A stretch of 64,000 bases of DNA, taken from the NCBI GenBank assembly GCA_041395205.1, contig JAWLAZ010000001.1:310001-374000 (forward strand), written 5' to 3'. Below are positions 1 through 8,254 of the stretch, in pieces. Origin of the DNA: JAHEFU01 sp041395205 (lineage in GTDB: Bacteria; 4484-113; JAFGCY01). The position numbers and the translations under genes are program-made. The notes under the pieces are model-generated. The model ran no database searches. It was not told the origin of the DNA and saw nothing but the letters and a program-made list of their open reading frames with translations. The first letter of the stretch is position 1; every line of letters starts with the position of its first letter.

Positions 1-1463
1 CCAGTATCTCCGGCACATCGGTCCGTCAGAAGACCGTTCGTGAAGGCAGGGTGGAGGAGCTGTTCCCTGCCAGACAGTGGCCCGGTGACGGTGACATCAA
101 TCACCTGGAGTTTGCGCTCAAGTACGATGGGATCAATCTGCAGATTCTCACCGAGATATTCAGGATGTTGACTCGGATGATCTGACATTCGAAATCGACT
201 GCAAACCGTTCGGCAAGAATATCCGGCGTATCTGGGTACCTGTATGGTGCTGACAGGAAAGCAGTTGCCACTGCATGGTCTTGAAAAAGGAGGCTATGTG
301 GATCTGCTGGATGCAGACCGGTATTTCACAATCAGCAGACCGAATCGAATCAGCAGACAGATGGTAAATGACAACATGCTTGGCACGGGGAGCTATTGCC
401 CAACAATCCGCAGAGCTTGATTCTCGAAGAACTCATCACGGCAGACATCGCGGAAAGGTGCAAGGCGATTCTATGGCGGACATCCCCCGGAAGTCATCAG
501 CCGGGCCATGTCATTCTGTATACGCGAGAGACAAAATCTCATTGCGCTTGAAAATATCGAAGTCGGTCCTGACCAGGTGACGTTGTCGCCCAGCTCAGGC
601 GCGCGGAAATGGAGGTTTTGCAGCAGGCCGCTGACTGAGCTGCAGCAGCAGATCGTTGATCCCCGCTATGCGGCGGACGGATACCGTGATTTCCAGAACT
701 ATGTGGGCGAATCAATCGGCTGGCGGGCCGATAGCCTTGTTCGCATTCCACCTCCACCGACATTCTGGACGATCTGATGGAAGGACTGGAACATAGCCAT
801 CTGCGGATGGCCAATGGAGACGTTCATCCGCTGATCCATCTTAAGCGCAGTTTCCTTTGCCTTTGTCTACAACCATCCGTTTGAAGATGGCAATGGAAGA
901 ATCATCCTGATACACTACAGCCATCCTTGCCCTCCGAGGGTTCACGCGGCTGATAGTTCATCTTCCCGGTTTCCGCTGCCATGCTTTCCCGCAGAGATGA
1001 ATACGATGCAGCGCTGGAGCTGTTGTCAAAGCCGCTGATGGATCTGATTGACTACCACTTCAGGAACAGGGAGCAACCGGAGGAAGGCCCTGAAACCGGA
1101 TACAGGGAACGGAGCTCATCGTCAATGAGTTCAGGCAGGCCTGGTACAGGTACCCTGATCTGACGGGCAGGTCGAAGCATTGAGCGAGGTTCATCAGACT
1201 GACAATAGAAAAGGATCTGAGGAGCTGGAATTCCTTGCAGGCTACGATCGCGCCCGCAGGATGGTCAGCGAAATCGTGGATGGACATGCCGGACCGCAGG
1301 CTGGACTGCTGATCCGGATGATCAGGGAGAACAATGGTTCGCCTGTCCCGCAACAAACGCCGACGGCAATTTCCGGGACTGAGTGACGATGAGGTCAACG
1401 CGATGGAGGTCGCCGTGCGGGGAGGCCTTCGGGCTGGAGTCCGAAAGTGACATGGACAGGTAG
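1..1463 (+). pseudogene. Fic-domain protein (AMPylase-type), decayed, 5' end outside window
   Basis: Reading across all three forward frames recovers one continuous protein of the large (about 500 aa) Fic family. In order: a segment with VRQK and FALKYDGINL, then LTGKQLPL, LLDADRYF and CPTIRR, then a helical segment (LTELQQQIVDPR, QNYVGESIGWR). The Fic signature HPFEDGNGRI lies at about 872-901, followed by SRRDEYDAALELLSKPL and a helical tail ending at the TAG at 1461. Fic proteins transfer AMP or other nucleotides to protein hydroxyls through the motif His. Several frameshifts break the gene, and the Arg/His after GNGRI is shifted out of frame, so it cannot be active. The family call is recognition from memory; the frameshifts are seen directly. 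Confidence 0.82.
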
Positions 1464-1569
1464 GCCACTCCGGATTCAACCTGCGTCACCTACCAGATGC
1501 TTCGTCGAAGCCCCTGGGCACGTGTGAATGGGAGTAGTTTACGGTATACTTGTGTAGTGGTTTAGTGGA

Positions 1570-2582
1570 GTGAGACCGCAAGAGCTGGCTAACCATCTGA
1601 AGTTGGCTGTGCAGGAGGCGGTGGCCAGGGCTCTTGGTCTGGAACAAGAGCCGGGTTTGAGCATGTGGCTTTGGTTGACAACGATCATTGGGCGTGTGAG
1701 ACATTGCGTTGAATAGGCCTCAATGGGATGTACACGAATGTGGTCTTGAAGAATTCAGTGGCAAGAAGTACCGGGGGATTGACTTGCTTGCGAAGGGCGG
1801 TTCTGCCCTGCCCTCGGAAGTCTCGGTTGCCGACGGTTGACCTCCTGAAGATGAAAGGAACCTCTTTCCTGAAATGAAATCCGGAATCATCAGGAAGTCA
1901 AACCCCGGGCAGTGATGATCGAAACGTGCAGGGGTTGCTGGATCCAAAGTTTGCAGACTTCCGCCATGACTTTGAGGCGCAGATTCACAAGGTAGGCTTT
2001 CGGCCTTTTTGGCAGCTTGTAAATGCCAGCGCCGTTTTGGCGTCGCAGCTAAGGCCGCGTGTGGCATTCGTCGCACTCCGTCAGAAGATGCACGCGGTTC
2101 CGAAATACCCATTAGTAGCGGGACGGAAGCTCCCACAGTTGGCAATGTGCTTCTTGACTTGATGGAGTCAAAAGGTTGGAAAGGAGCCAAAGGTTGGGCA
2201 AAGAATGCCAACCGGATTGCGCCAACTCCGTCGGTGGTTCCGAAGCATGGCGGGACCGGATCTCGGCCCTACCCGTGCACGCCGCGCCTGGTTGAACTCG
2301 GCGTGGATGGGCTGGGGATTGCCAATGAAGCGCCTGAACCCGGGTTTGAAGGGATGCCTAAGCTGACAACACGGATGGTAGCAAGGATCAGGGATTCCCG
2401 GATAACTGGCAGTTTGCAGGCAAAAGACCAATGCGTATAGGCAGGTTGGCAATGCATTCCCGCCGCCGGTTGCCGACGTGTGCGAATACAAATGGTTTGA
2501 AGCAATCAGAATGATATCGGAGCAAAATTGGCTAGGAAATAAGTCAATTCTACAAATTGCAAGAGCAAATTTTCGCATATAA
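1570..2582 (+). pseudogene. C5-cytosine DNA methyltransferase (Dcm-type), decayed
   Basis: The GTG at 1570 opens VRPQELANHLKLA. Other frames then give AGFEHVALVDNDHWACETLR, ECGLEEFSGKKYRGIDLLA, VQGLLDPKFADFRHDFEAQI, LLDLMESKGW, GMPKLTTRMVARI and the C-terminal VGNAFPPPVAD. These are the N-terminal SAM-binding region and motifs IX-X of a C5-cytosine methyltransferase. At least five frame changes and stops, including loss of the PC catalytic-loop segment from a readable frame, mark it as dead. A weak -10 (TATACT, about 1543) lies upstream. It is followed by remnants of an NgoMIV-type endonuclease and a Vsr nuclease, so it was probably the M component of a type II system. The exact 3' end is uncertain. 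Confidence 0.85.
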
Positions 2583-2605
2583 TTGCTTGCCAACCTTTAT
2601 GATTG

Positions 2606-3390
2606 ATGGAGAATAGATTGCTCACTGTCGCTGATTCTTCTAGTGGTCCAAGCAAAGCTAACAAAGCTAATCATTAAATTAGGAAAGCGAGTGGATTGGT
2701 GAAAGACTGGTAGCGCAGAGTTCAGGGAAACAATTCAAAATTCTTGGTATGGAATTTCTAAATGCAAGTTTCCTCACCTCTCCACCAATGGACCTGGCAA
2801 TTGAAGGAGTTGGAAGGCGAGTGGCAGTAGAATGGCAGCAGCAAAGTACGGGCAATATGCCCATCTGGCTGGTTTGGCAAAGTTAGTAAAAGGCAATATT
2901 CAGAGTTGCAGCCGCATTGAGTAACGCATATTCAATAGCTCCTGATGTTGTGATAATTCGAAATTTGGTTGAAGACTTCGAAGTAAACAAAATTGAATAT
3001 GTAATAGATGAAACAGTGGGGATTAACGCTGATATTCTCAAACGAAACGGTGGAAAGTCGCTATTGCATGCAAGCATCTCATGTAAGTGGACACTTCGAA
3101 GTGATCGTGCACAGAATGCAAGATCTGAAGCATTGAACTTTATTACGGGAATCGCAAAAGGCCGAGTGCCACATATTTGTGTCGTCACAGGAGAGCCAAC
3201 ACCATCTAGGCTAAGTTCTCTAGCATATGGCACAGGAGATATCGATTGCACCTATCATTTGCGTTGCTTTATGAATTGATAGATTGTGTAAGGGAACTAG
3301 GCTATGAAGATGCGTATGAATCCTCCAAATAATGACCGAGGAAAAAGGCTGAAAGATATCTCTGATCTTCCTCTAGATTTGGCAACTTGA
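2606..3390 (+). pseudogene. NgoMIV-family type II restriction endonuclease, decayed
   Basis: The best preserved part is an open stretch at 2917-3279 with SIAPDVVIIRNLVEDF, ASISCKWTLRSDRAQNARSE, PHICVVTGEPTPSRLSSLA and GTGDIDCTYHL. This matches my memory of the NgoMIV family (GCCGGC cutters). The upstream frames (ATG at 2606, then KFLVWNF/FKILGMEFLNASF, QYAHLAGLAKL) and the downstream frames (ELIDCVRELGYEDAYES, KRLKDISDLPLDLAT, stop at 3388) read as the rest of the gene with frameshifts. The segment is more AT-rich than the chromosomal genes, which suggests acquisition. Family assignment is by recognition only. Confidence 0.72.
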
Positions 3391-3393
3391 ATA

Positions 3394-3820
3394 ATGGTCA
3401 GCATTTTCTCAAGAGCAAAATCGCTCCAATATTATGCAACGAATTCGCTCAGGAAAGGATACGAAGCCTGAAATTCTACTGAGAAGGCGCTTGTTCGCTC
3501 TCGGCTACCGCTACAGGTGCAACGTCAGACTTACTCCCCGGCAAGCCAGACATAGTGTTGCCAAAGTATAGAACTGCAATCCAGGTGCGAGGCTGCTTCT
3601 GGCACATGTACTTGCATTGATGGCCACATTCCAAATAGCCGTCGGGGTTACTGGGGGCCAAAGCTGTTGGCAAACAAAGCCAGGGGATACCCGTAACGAC
3701 GGGAAACTCCGAAAACTGGAAGCGCATGTGATCGTAGTCTGGGAGTGCCGAGTGCGTAGTATAATTCTGCTGGAGCGAGAGGTTAGGCGAATAGTTGTTA
3801 TGTTGGGAAAACTGTTCTAG
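3394..3820 (+). pseudogene. vsr: Very short patch repair endonuclease (Vsr), decayed
   Basis: Pieces in different frames read MVSIFSRAK, then QRIRSGKDTKPEILLRRRLF, ALGYRYRC, PGKPDIVLPKYRTAIQVRG, CFWHM, then LANKARD, RNDGKLRKLEAHVIVVWECR. This is the Vsr family, which nicks beside T:G mismatches made by deamination of 5-methylcytosine. It normally accompanies a Dcm-type methyltransferase, as here. The family's usual length of about 140 codons fits the span. Frame breaks near 3440, 3525 and 3620 inactivate it. Its start lies 4 nt after the endonuclease stop, consistent with a former M-R-V operon. Confidence 0.82.
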
Positions 3821-4100
3821 GAGATAAAAAGCATGGGTGAGCCAAGGAAATGTGCTAGAAAAGTTTTTGTTGCAAAATTTTAGAGCAGCCTGGCAATTCA
3901 CTTCCTCTGGCGATTTCGGAGATGGATTTGCTTGTATATAGCATCAGGAAGAGAATACGGGCCACTAAAACCTAGTTTGTTTGATAAAGAAGGATTTGAA
4001 CTAGTCCTTGGATTAATTGCTGCAATTACTCTATTTTGCACTTTAGAAACGTTAGTAATCATTGGTGAGATTATAATGAAGTGGGCGGATTAAGCTGCGG
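3821..4100. other. AT-rich spacer, no gene recognised
   Basis: This stretch between the Vsr remnant and the next ORF is AT-rich and has stops in all frames. One frame (about 3960-4093) gives a hydrophobic stretch with GLIAAITLFCTLETLVIIGE, which looks like a decayed membrane segment, possibly part of the same locus as the ORF that follows. Confidence 0.4.
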
Positions 4101-4382
4101 ATGAGCTTTGGTATGTCTAATAGTTCTAATAAAGCCATCGATGCGACTGGATCCTATTTCGGACTTATCATTGCTTTATTCACACTCCTTTGGATGGGTT
4201 CAGTAATTTTTACATCCTTATCTGATAAGACAACAAAACTATATTTTTACCTTGGTAGTATAATGGAAGTGCTGTTAATTATGTTTGTTTCATTAATCGT
4301 TATTGGCTGCAGTTGGTTCTTTGCCATTAATTTAAGAGATTTAATACAATGGCTTTTTCTAAGAACGAAAAGTAAGTTTTAA
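4101..4382 (+). CDS. Small two-helix membrane protein, unknown
   Basis: 93 codons, AT-rich, not recognised. Two strong hydrophobic segments are visible: FGLIIALFTLLWMGSVIF (about residues 19-37) and MEVLLIMFVSLIVIGCSWFF (about 55-75). The C-terminus is basic. There is no obvious Shine-Dalgarno sequence. It sits between a dead restriction-modification module and a dead IS256 element. Base composition differs sharply from the core genes, so it is either acquired or part of a decaying island. A membrane partner of a defence or toxin system is conceivable, but nothing in the sequence shows this. Confidence 0.4.
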   Translation: MSFGMSNSSNKAIDATGSYFGLIIALFTLLWMGSVIFTSLSDKTTKLYFYLGSIMEVLLIMFVSLIVIGCSWFFAINLRDLIQWLFLRTKSKF

Positions 4383-4517
4383 GCTAACTAAACCATAGTT
4401 TGGACAATTGGTGGTGCCAATACATCTAGATCGCCTCACGCGTGATCGGCGAGGTGCAGGATCAACCGCGCGTCTGCATGGACATCACATCCAAGCCCCG
4501 GCCACGATTGAGTGGGA

Positions 4518-5858
4518 GTGTTAGTGTCAGAATCCTCTTACGCCACTTTCATTTCGGGGACGGTGCTCATGCGCTTGCTTCCTCATGCCTGGATTGTACA
4601 GTTCAGTCATGTCCAGGTATCTTCGAGTACTCCATTTCGTCCCCGCTATGTGCCTGAGTCTCGCGGCGCACAGCATCAGGGCTGAGTTGCCATCGGGGAA
4701 CGCACCGACGACGCGCGTCCGCCTGCGGATCTCTCGGATGATCCGCTCCAGTGGATTGTTGGTGCGGATGCGCTGCCAGTGCGTGTCCGGGAAGCCAAAG
4801 TATGCCAGGGTCTCCTCGATCCCTTCCTCCACCAGTTCAGCGGCCTTGCCGAGCTTCATCCGGCGCAGGCTGGCAACCCTCCAGCCTTGGAACGGGCGGC
4901 CGCCAGCGTCTCCTGGGCATGGATCGCCTTGAGCATCCGCGTCACCTCGCGCAACTTCGCGGCTGGAACATGGCTGAACACATTGCGGTAGAAATGCACG
5001 GTGCAGCGCCATTTCGCCTCCGGGTAGAAGTCCCCGATGGACTCCTTCAGACCCATGCAGGCATCCGATATGACCAGCTTCACCGCGTAACCCGCGCTCT
5101 TTCAGGTAGCGCAGAAACCGCTCCAGCCCGCCTTGTCCTCCTTGTGGCCCTCAGCCACGCCGAGGATATTGCGGTAGCCCTCGCAGTCCGGTGGCAACGA
5201 GCACGGAGACATTGCGCACCTCTCCGCCCCAGCTGCCTTGAGCACCACGCCGTCAAGGTACACGTGGGGCTGCTCCTCCTCGATGGGATGCATGCGCCAC
5301 TGCTCGATCTGCGCATTACACCTTCTTGTTCAGGTTCGGACGGTGCCGGGGCTGACCCGCGTGCCCCACAGCGCCTCGGTGATGTCCTCAACCCGGCGCA
5401 CAGATACGCCCACCAGGTACATCTCCATCAGGGCTTCCTCCACCGACATCTCGCGGCGGCGATGGCGTTCGATGATCGCCGTCTCAAATGTCTGGGACCG
5501 CAGCTTCGGCATCTTCAACGTCACCTCGTAGGCCTTCGTGTGCAGCTTGCGCTCGTACTTGCTTAAGCCCGGTAGTCCGTGCGCTCGGCACTGCGCTCAT
5601 AGCGCTGGGCTCCGCATCGCATCCGCCTCAGCATCCAGCAGCGCACGTTGAGCGTCTCCTCCACGCTGCCTCGCACCAGCTCCCCGAGATGATCCCGGAT
5701 GCGGCCCTCGTCGATACTGATCACCTGGTTGAGTTTCTGGCTTTGTTATCATTACTCATGGTGGCCTCCTCTGTGCCTGTTGTTTGTTGTCACTTCAACT
5801 AAAGCACATGGGCCACCGCCCCTTCAATCTGAAAGTGCGAAAGAACTTGTACGTTATC
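4518..5858 (-). mobile_element. IS256-family insertion sequence, inactive
   Basis: The element encloses a frameshifted Mutator/IS256-type transposase on the minus strand. Imperfect terminal inverted repeats are visible. The left end (about 4518-4551) finishes in TTACGCCACTTTCA. The right end (about 5830-5858) reads TGAAAGTGCGAAAGAACTTG then TACGTTATC. The inner 15 nt match best. No clear target duplication was found. The ends are estimates. Confidence 0.75.
4527..5759 (-). pseudogene. IS256-family (Mutator-type) transposase, frameshifted
   Basis: Starting at the ATG at 5759, shifted frames give LNQVISIDEGRIRDHLGELV, then TLKMPKLRSQTFETAIIERH, SVEEALMEMYLVGVSVRRVE, EALWGTRVSPGTV, HVYLDGVVLKA, ILGVAEGHKEDKAGWSGF, LVISDACMGL, WRCTVHFYRNVFSHVPAAKL, IRTNNPLERIIREIRRRTRV and GAFPDGNSALMLCAARLRHI. 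This is the complete domain order of an IS256 transposase, including the YLDG and ISDA catalytic-Asp regions and the NPLERI (catalytic Glu) motif. Frame breaks near 5550-5580, 5320, 5215, 5090 and 4870 inactivate it. There is no intact copy in the window. Confidence 0.9.
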
Positions 5859-5869
5859 GTGGAGTAAAT

Positions 5870-6022
5870 CGCTCTTGAGGTTTCAATTTGAAACCTCAAG
5901 TGTTGAATCCAAGATCCTCGTTTCAGTACCAATCTGGCATGGAAAACTTGAGGTGCCAGATTGGCACCTCAAAAGACACGCAACCAGATGATGCGTTTTT
6001 GAGATCACAATTTGTGATCTAA
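5870..6022 (+). repeat. Three near-perfect palindromes, possible ORF6N/Rha-type gene remnant
   Basis: Three palindromes lie within 150 bp. One is GAGGTTTCAA-T-TTGAAACCTC (about 5877-5897). The second is GAGGTGCCA-GAT-TGGCACCTC (about 5950-5970). The third is AGATCACAA-T-TTGTGATCT (about 6002-6020). Read forward they encode LRFQFETS, LRCQIGTS and LRSQFVI. These resemble the LRSQIVTS peptides I remember as palindromic in-gene repeats of ORF6N-domain (Rha/KilA-N-like) proteins. The rest of that gene is not present. Interpretation as a gene remnant is inference. Confidence 0.4.
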
Positions 6023-6049
6023 AGTCCCTCCAGCGGCATTGCTTCGCTG

Positions 6050-7072
6050 CTAGTCCAGCTGGTACATGATGTAGGCCGTGGTCGTGAACACATGTACCTT
6101 CTTCCTGTAGAACAGGCCCTGCCCACCATTGAGGGCCTCCGAGCCGGGAACCGGCACCGCCACTTCGACTTCGAAGTCCAGGACACCGTCCAGGTCGTCA
6201 ACCACGATCACGTGATGCTCATCACCGAAGACCGGGAACTCGGCCCGGTAGTCCAGCAGCCGGCCCTGCGCGCGGTAGTCCACATCATGCATCACGCCCA
6301 TTATCCTGTGCACTGGTCCTTCGTCGAACAGCTCCGTCTTCTCCATCCGCACGTCGACCTGCACATCCAGCGGCTGATGGTCCGGGTTGTAGAGCACGAT
6401 GCCAACACTAATGGACTGATTCGCGTCCGGCGCAATGCGCTGCTCGGCAAAGGGGTCATTCCCGAGGACGGATTCCACCTCGGCGGCGGAATCCGCTTCC
6501 GCAGCATTGCCGGATCCTGCCGCCCGGTAGGGTTCTATCTGCAGGCTGAAACCGGTGGCACCCGTCCAGTGGTCGAGGAAGAACAGCAGGTTCTCCCGCA
6601 GGTAGTTGTCAACGGCCAGCTCCAGCACGATGTTGCCCTGCGGGTCGATCAGCAGCGTCGTCGGGAAGCCGGGGATGTTCCAGTCCGCCATGTTCGAGCG
6701 CTCCGGGCTGCCCGTCTCGTTCCAGAGCACGGCATGGCTGATGCCGTAGTCCGCGATCGCCTTGTCCACCAGCTCGCGGCGTGAAGGGTCGTCAAAGCAC
6801 AGGCTCAGCAGCTCAAAGTCCGGGCGCTGCCGGAGATCTGCGGTCTGTTCGATCAGGAGAGGCAACTGCCTCATGCAGGGCCCTCACCAGGTGGCCCAGG
6901 CTTCCAGCAGCACCCACTTGCCCTTCAGGCTGTCCAGTTCCAGCGACTGGCCGCTGACCCTGTCAGTGCCGTAGAGTGGCAGCGCGCGGTTGCCAATTTC
7001 CGGTGTCCAGGCCAGGGCGCGTGTGGCGAGGGCCGCAGCCAGCAGGGCAGCAAGCAGGACTGTTTTCAGCAT
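6050..7072 (-). CDS. Thioredoxin-like selenoprotein with U-GPC active site and long C-terminal extension
   Basis: About 340 residues. The N-terminal hydrophobic signal (LLAALLAAALATRALA) implies export. Next come DSLKGKWVLLEAWATW and an in-frame UGA at 6884-6886, then GPC-MRQLPLL. The active site is therefore U-G-P-C, with selenocysteine replacing the first Cys. The cis-Pro region is GFPTTLLIDPQGNIV. A C-terminal half of about 170 residues, beta-rich with no recognised domain, follows. The ATG at 7072 was chosen because the -10 box CATAAT (7086-7081) lies 8 nt upstream, giving a leaderless mRNA. A GTG at 7078 is the alternative. Reading UGA as stop would leave a 60-residue stub cut at the catalytic residue. 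Role: periplasmic thiol-disulfide or peroxide chemistry (inference). The UGA and its context are seen directly. Confidence 0.82.
6859..6883 (-). other. Candidate bacterial SECIS hairpin after UGA
   Basis: On the minus strand the UGA (6886-6884) is followed by 16 nt and then a loop AGUU closed by the perfect stem GAGGC/GCCUC (6872-6868 with 6863-6859). The G near the start of the loop and the 16-nt spacing fit the known bacterial SECIS rules. The other two UGA-containing thioredoxin genes show the same spacing and loop. Confidence 0.75.
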
Positions 7073-7176
7073 TGCCACTTATTATGCAGCCTGCCGTGGT
7101 TCCGTTCCACTGGCAGTGGAACTGGATTACTGCGGTCAAGTTCGCGCAGGCCGTCCGTCAGTCTGGCAATAGCGGC

Positions 7177-7355
7177 TCAGCCCCGGGCCACGCTTCCCTG
7201 CAGTTCGCGGAGGTCGCGCAGGGGAGGCGCACCGAACTGGCGGCTGTACTCGCGGCTGAACTGCGACGCGCTTTCATAGCCGACCTGGATTGCCGCAGTC
7301 GCCGCGTCACAGTCCTCCGTCAGCATCAGGCGGCGGGCATGATAGAACACTGATG
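7177..7355 (-). pseudogene. AraC-family regulator, C-terminal HTH fragment
   Basis: The minus strand reads FYHARRLMLTEDCDAATAAI, QVGYESASQFSREYSRQFGA, PPLRDLRELQG and a stop at 7177-7179. This is the second helix-turn-helix and tail of an AraC/XylS regulator (motifs ARRLML, GYES.SQFSREY, FG..P). Everything upstream of about 7355, including the first HTH half and the sensor domain, is missing. The fragment abuts the promoter of the AlkB-like gene. It is a remnant with no start codon. Confidence 0.8.
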
Positions 7356-7413
7356 CATTTGCTTGAGGTCTCCATTAAGTTGCTTTTTCGCTAGTTAATG
7401 CTATACTAAACAT

Positions 7414-8091
7414 ATGTCTAGTCTGAGTTGCGCCAGCCTGTTCCCGGAGATGCCGGCTTCCCGGCAGCTGCTGCCGCCCCTGCCGCAGGGCTTCATCTAC
7501 CAGCCCGAGTTCATTTCCGAGGCTGAGGAACGCCGCATGCTGCATGAGATCCGGGCCATCGCCCTGCGCACGGCGGTCTGGAACGGCTATGCGGCAAAAC
7601 GCAGGATCGCCAGTTTCGCACTGAGCGAAAGCGTGCCGGAGACATATAAGTCTGACCCGAACAAGGGCAGCGCCACGCTGAGCGACAATCCGCAGCAGCG
7701 TGACGACGGCACGGTGGAGTCGAAGCCGGTGCATACTGAGGCCGCTCCGAGCTGGATGCTGGAACTGTCCGAGCGGGTGGCGGACTTCCTCGGCTATGAA
7801 CGCGGCAGCATCTGCCATGCCCTGCTGACGGAGTATCCGCCGGGAGCGCCGATCGGCTGGCACCGGGACAGCCCGCCGCACAGGTCGATCATCGGCCTCT
7901 CGCTCGGCAGCGATTGCACCTTCCGCCTGCGCCCGCAGTATGAGCTGCAGCGCAACCGCAGCTCGGTGATCAGCTTCCAGGCCGAGGCCCGTTCGCTGTA
8001 TGAAATGGCCGGGGCTTCGCGCTCCCGCTGGCAGCACAGCATCAGCCCGGTCAGACAGCAGCGCTGGTCAATCACCATGCGCACGATCTGA
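7414..8091 (+). CDS. alkB: AlkB-like 2-oxoglutarate/Fe(II) dioxygenase
   Basis: 225 residues, a usual length for AlkB proteins. The double-stranded beta-helix is seen through the iron ligands HRD in GWHRDSP (about residues 151-157), the distal His in WQHSI, and the 2-oxoglutarate-binding Arg in RWSITMRTI at the C-terminus. An FISEAEERRML N-terminus and GLSLGSDCTFRLR also fit. AlkB enzymes remove N-alkyl lesions from DNA or RNA bases by oxidative demethylation, in the cytoplasm. The start is the ATG at 7414, with -10 TATACT (7402-7407) 6 nt upstream and no SD, so leaderless. An AraC-type fragment lies just upstream on the other strand. Substrate (DNA, RNA or protein) cannot be settled from sequence. 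Confidence 0.85.
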   Translation: MSSLSCASLFPEMPASRQLLPPLPQGFIYQPEFISEAEERRMLHEIRAIALRTAVWNGYAAKRRIASFALSESVPETYKSDPNKGSATLSDNPQQRDDGTVESKPVHTEAAPSWMLELSERVADFLGYERGSICHALLTEYPPGAPIGWHRDSPPHRSIIGLSLGSDCTFRLRPQYELQRNRSSVISFQAEARSLYEMAGASRSRWQHSISPVRQQRWSITMRTI

Positions 8092-8105
8092 GCAGCGGCA
8101 ATTTC

Positions 8106-8135
8106 TTGACATTTTTGTGGAATTTCCACGGATAA
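8106..8135 (+). promoter_or_regulatory. Promoter with palindromic operator-like spacer
   Basis: A consensus -35 TTGACA (8106-8111) is followed by the perfect 13-nt palindrome GTGGAATTTCCAC (8117-8129) and a weak -10 (GGATAA, 8130-8135). It lies about 120 nt before the lipoprotein gene at 8255. The palindrome fills the spacer, where a dimeric regulator could bind. Confidence 0.45.
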
Positions 8136-8254
8136 GCGGGGCTTAACCTGAATAGCTGTGGCAGAATCTATGCGCGCATGGCTCAGTGCCGCGCCTGGGT
8201 GAAACTGCTGGAACTGGCCTCTGGCCATTGCACGGATATCAGGGGAATACTCTC

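Noticed and set aside
6884..6886. Global reassignment of UGA instead of selenocysteine
   Set aside because: Many intact genes end in UGA (for example at 8091, 10534, 18215, 26801 and 40126), and in the thioredoxin genes UGA appears only at the catalytic Cys position.
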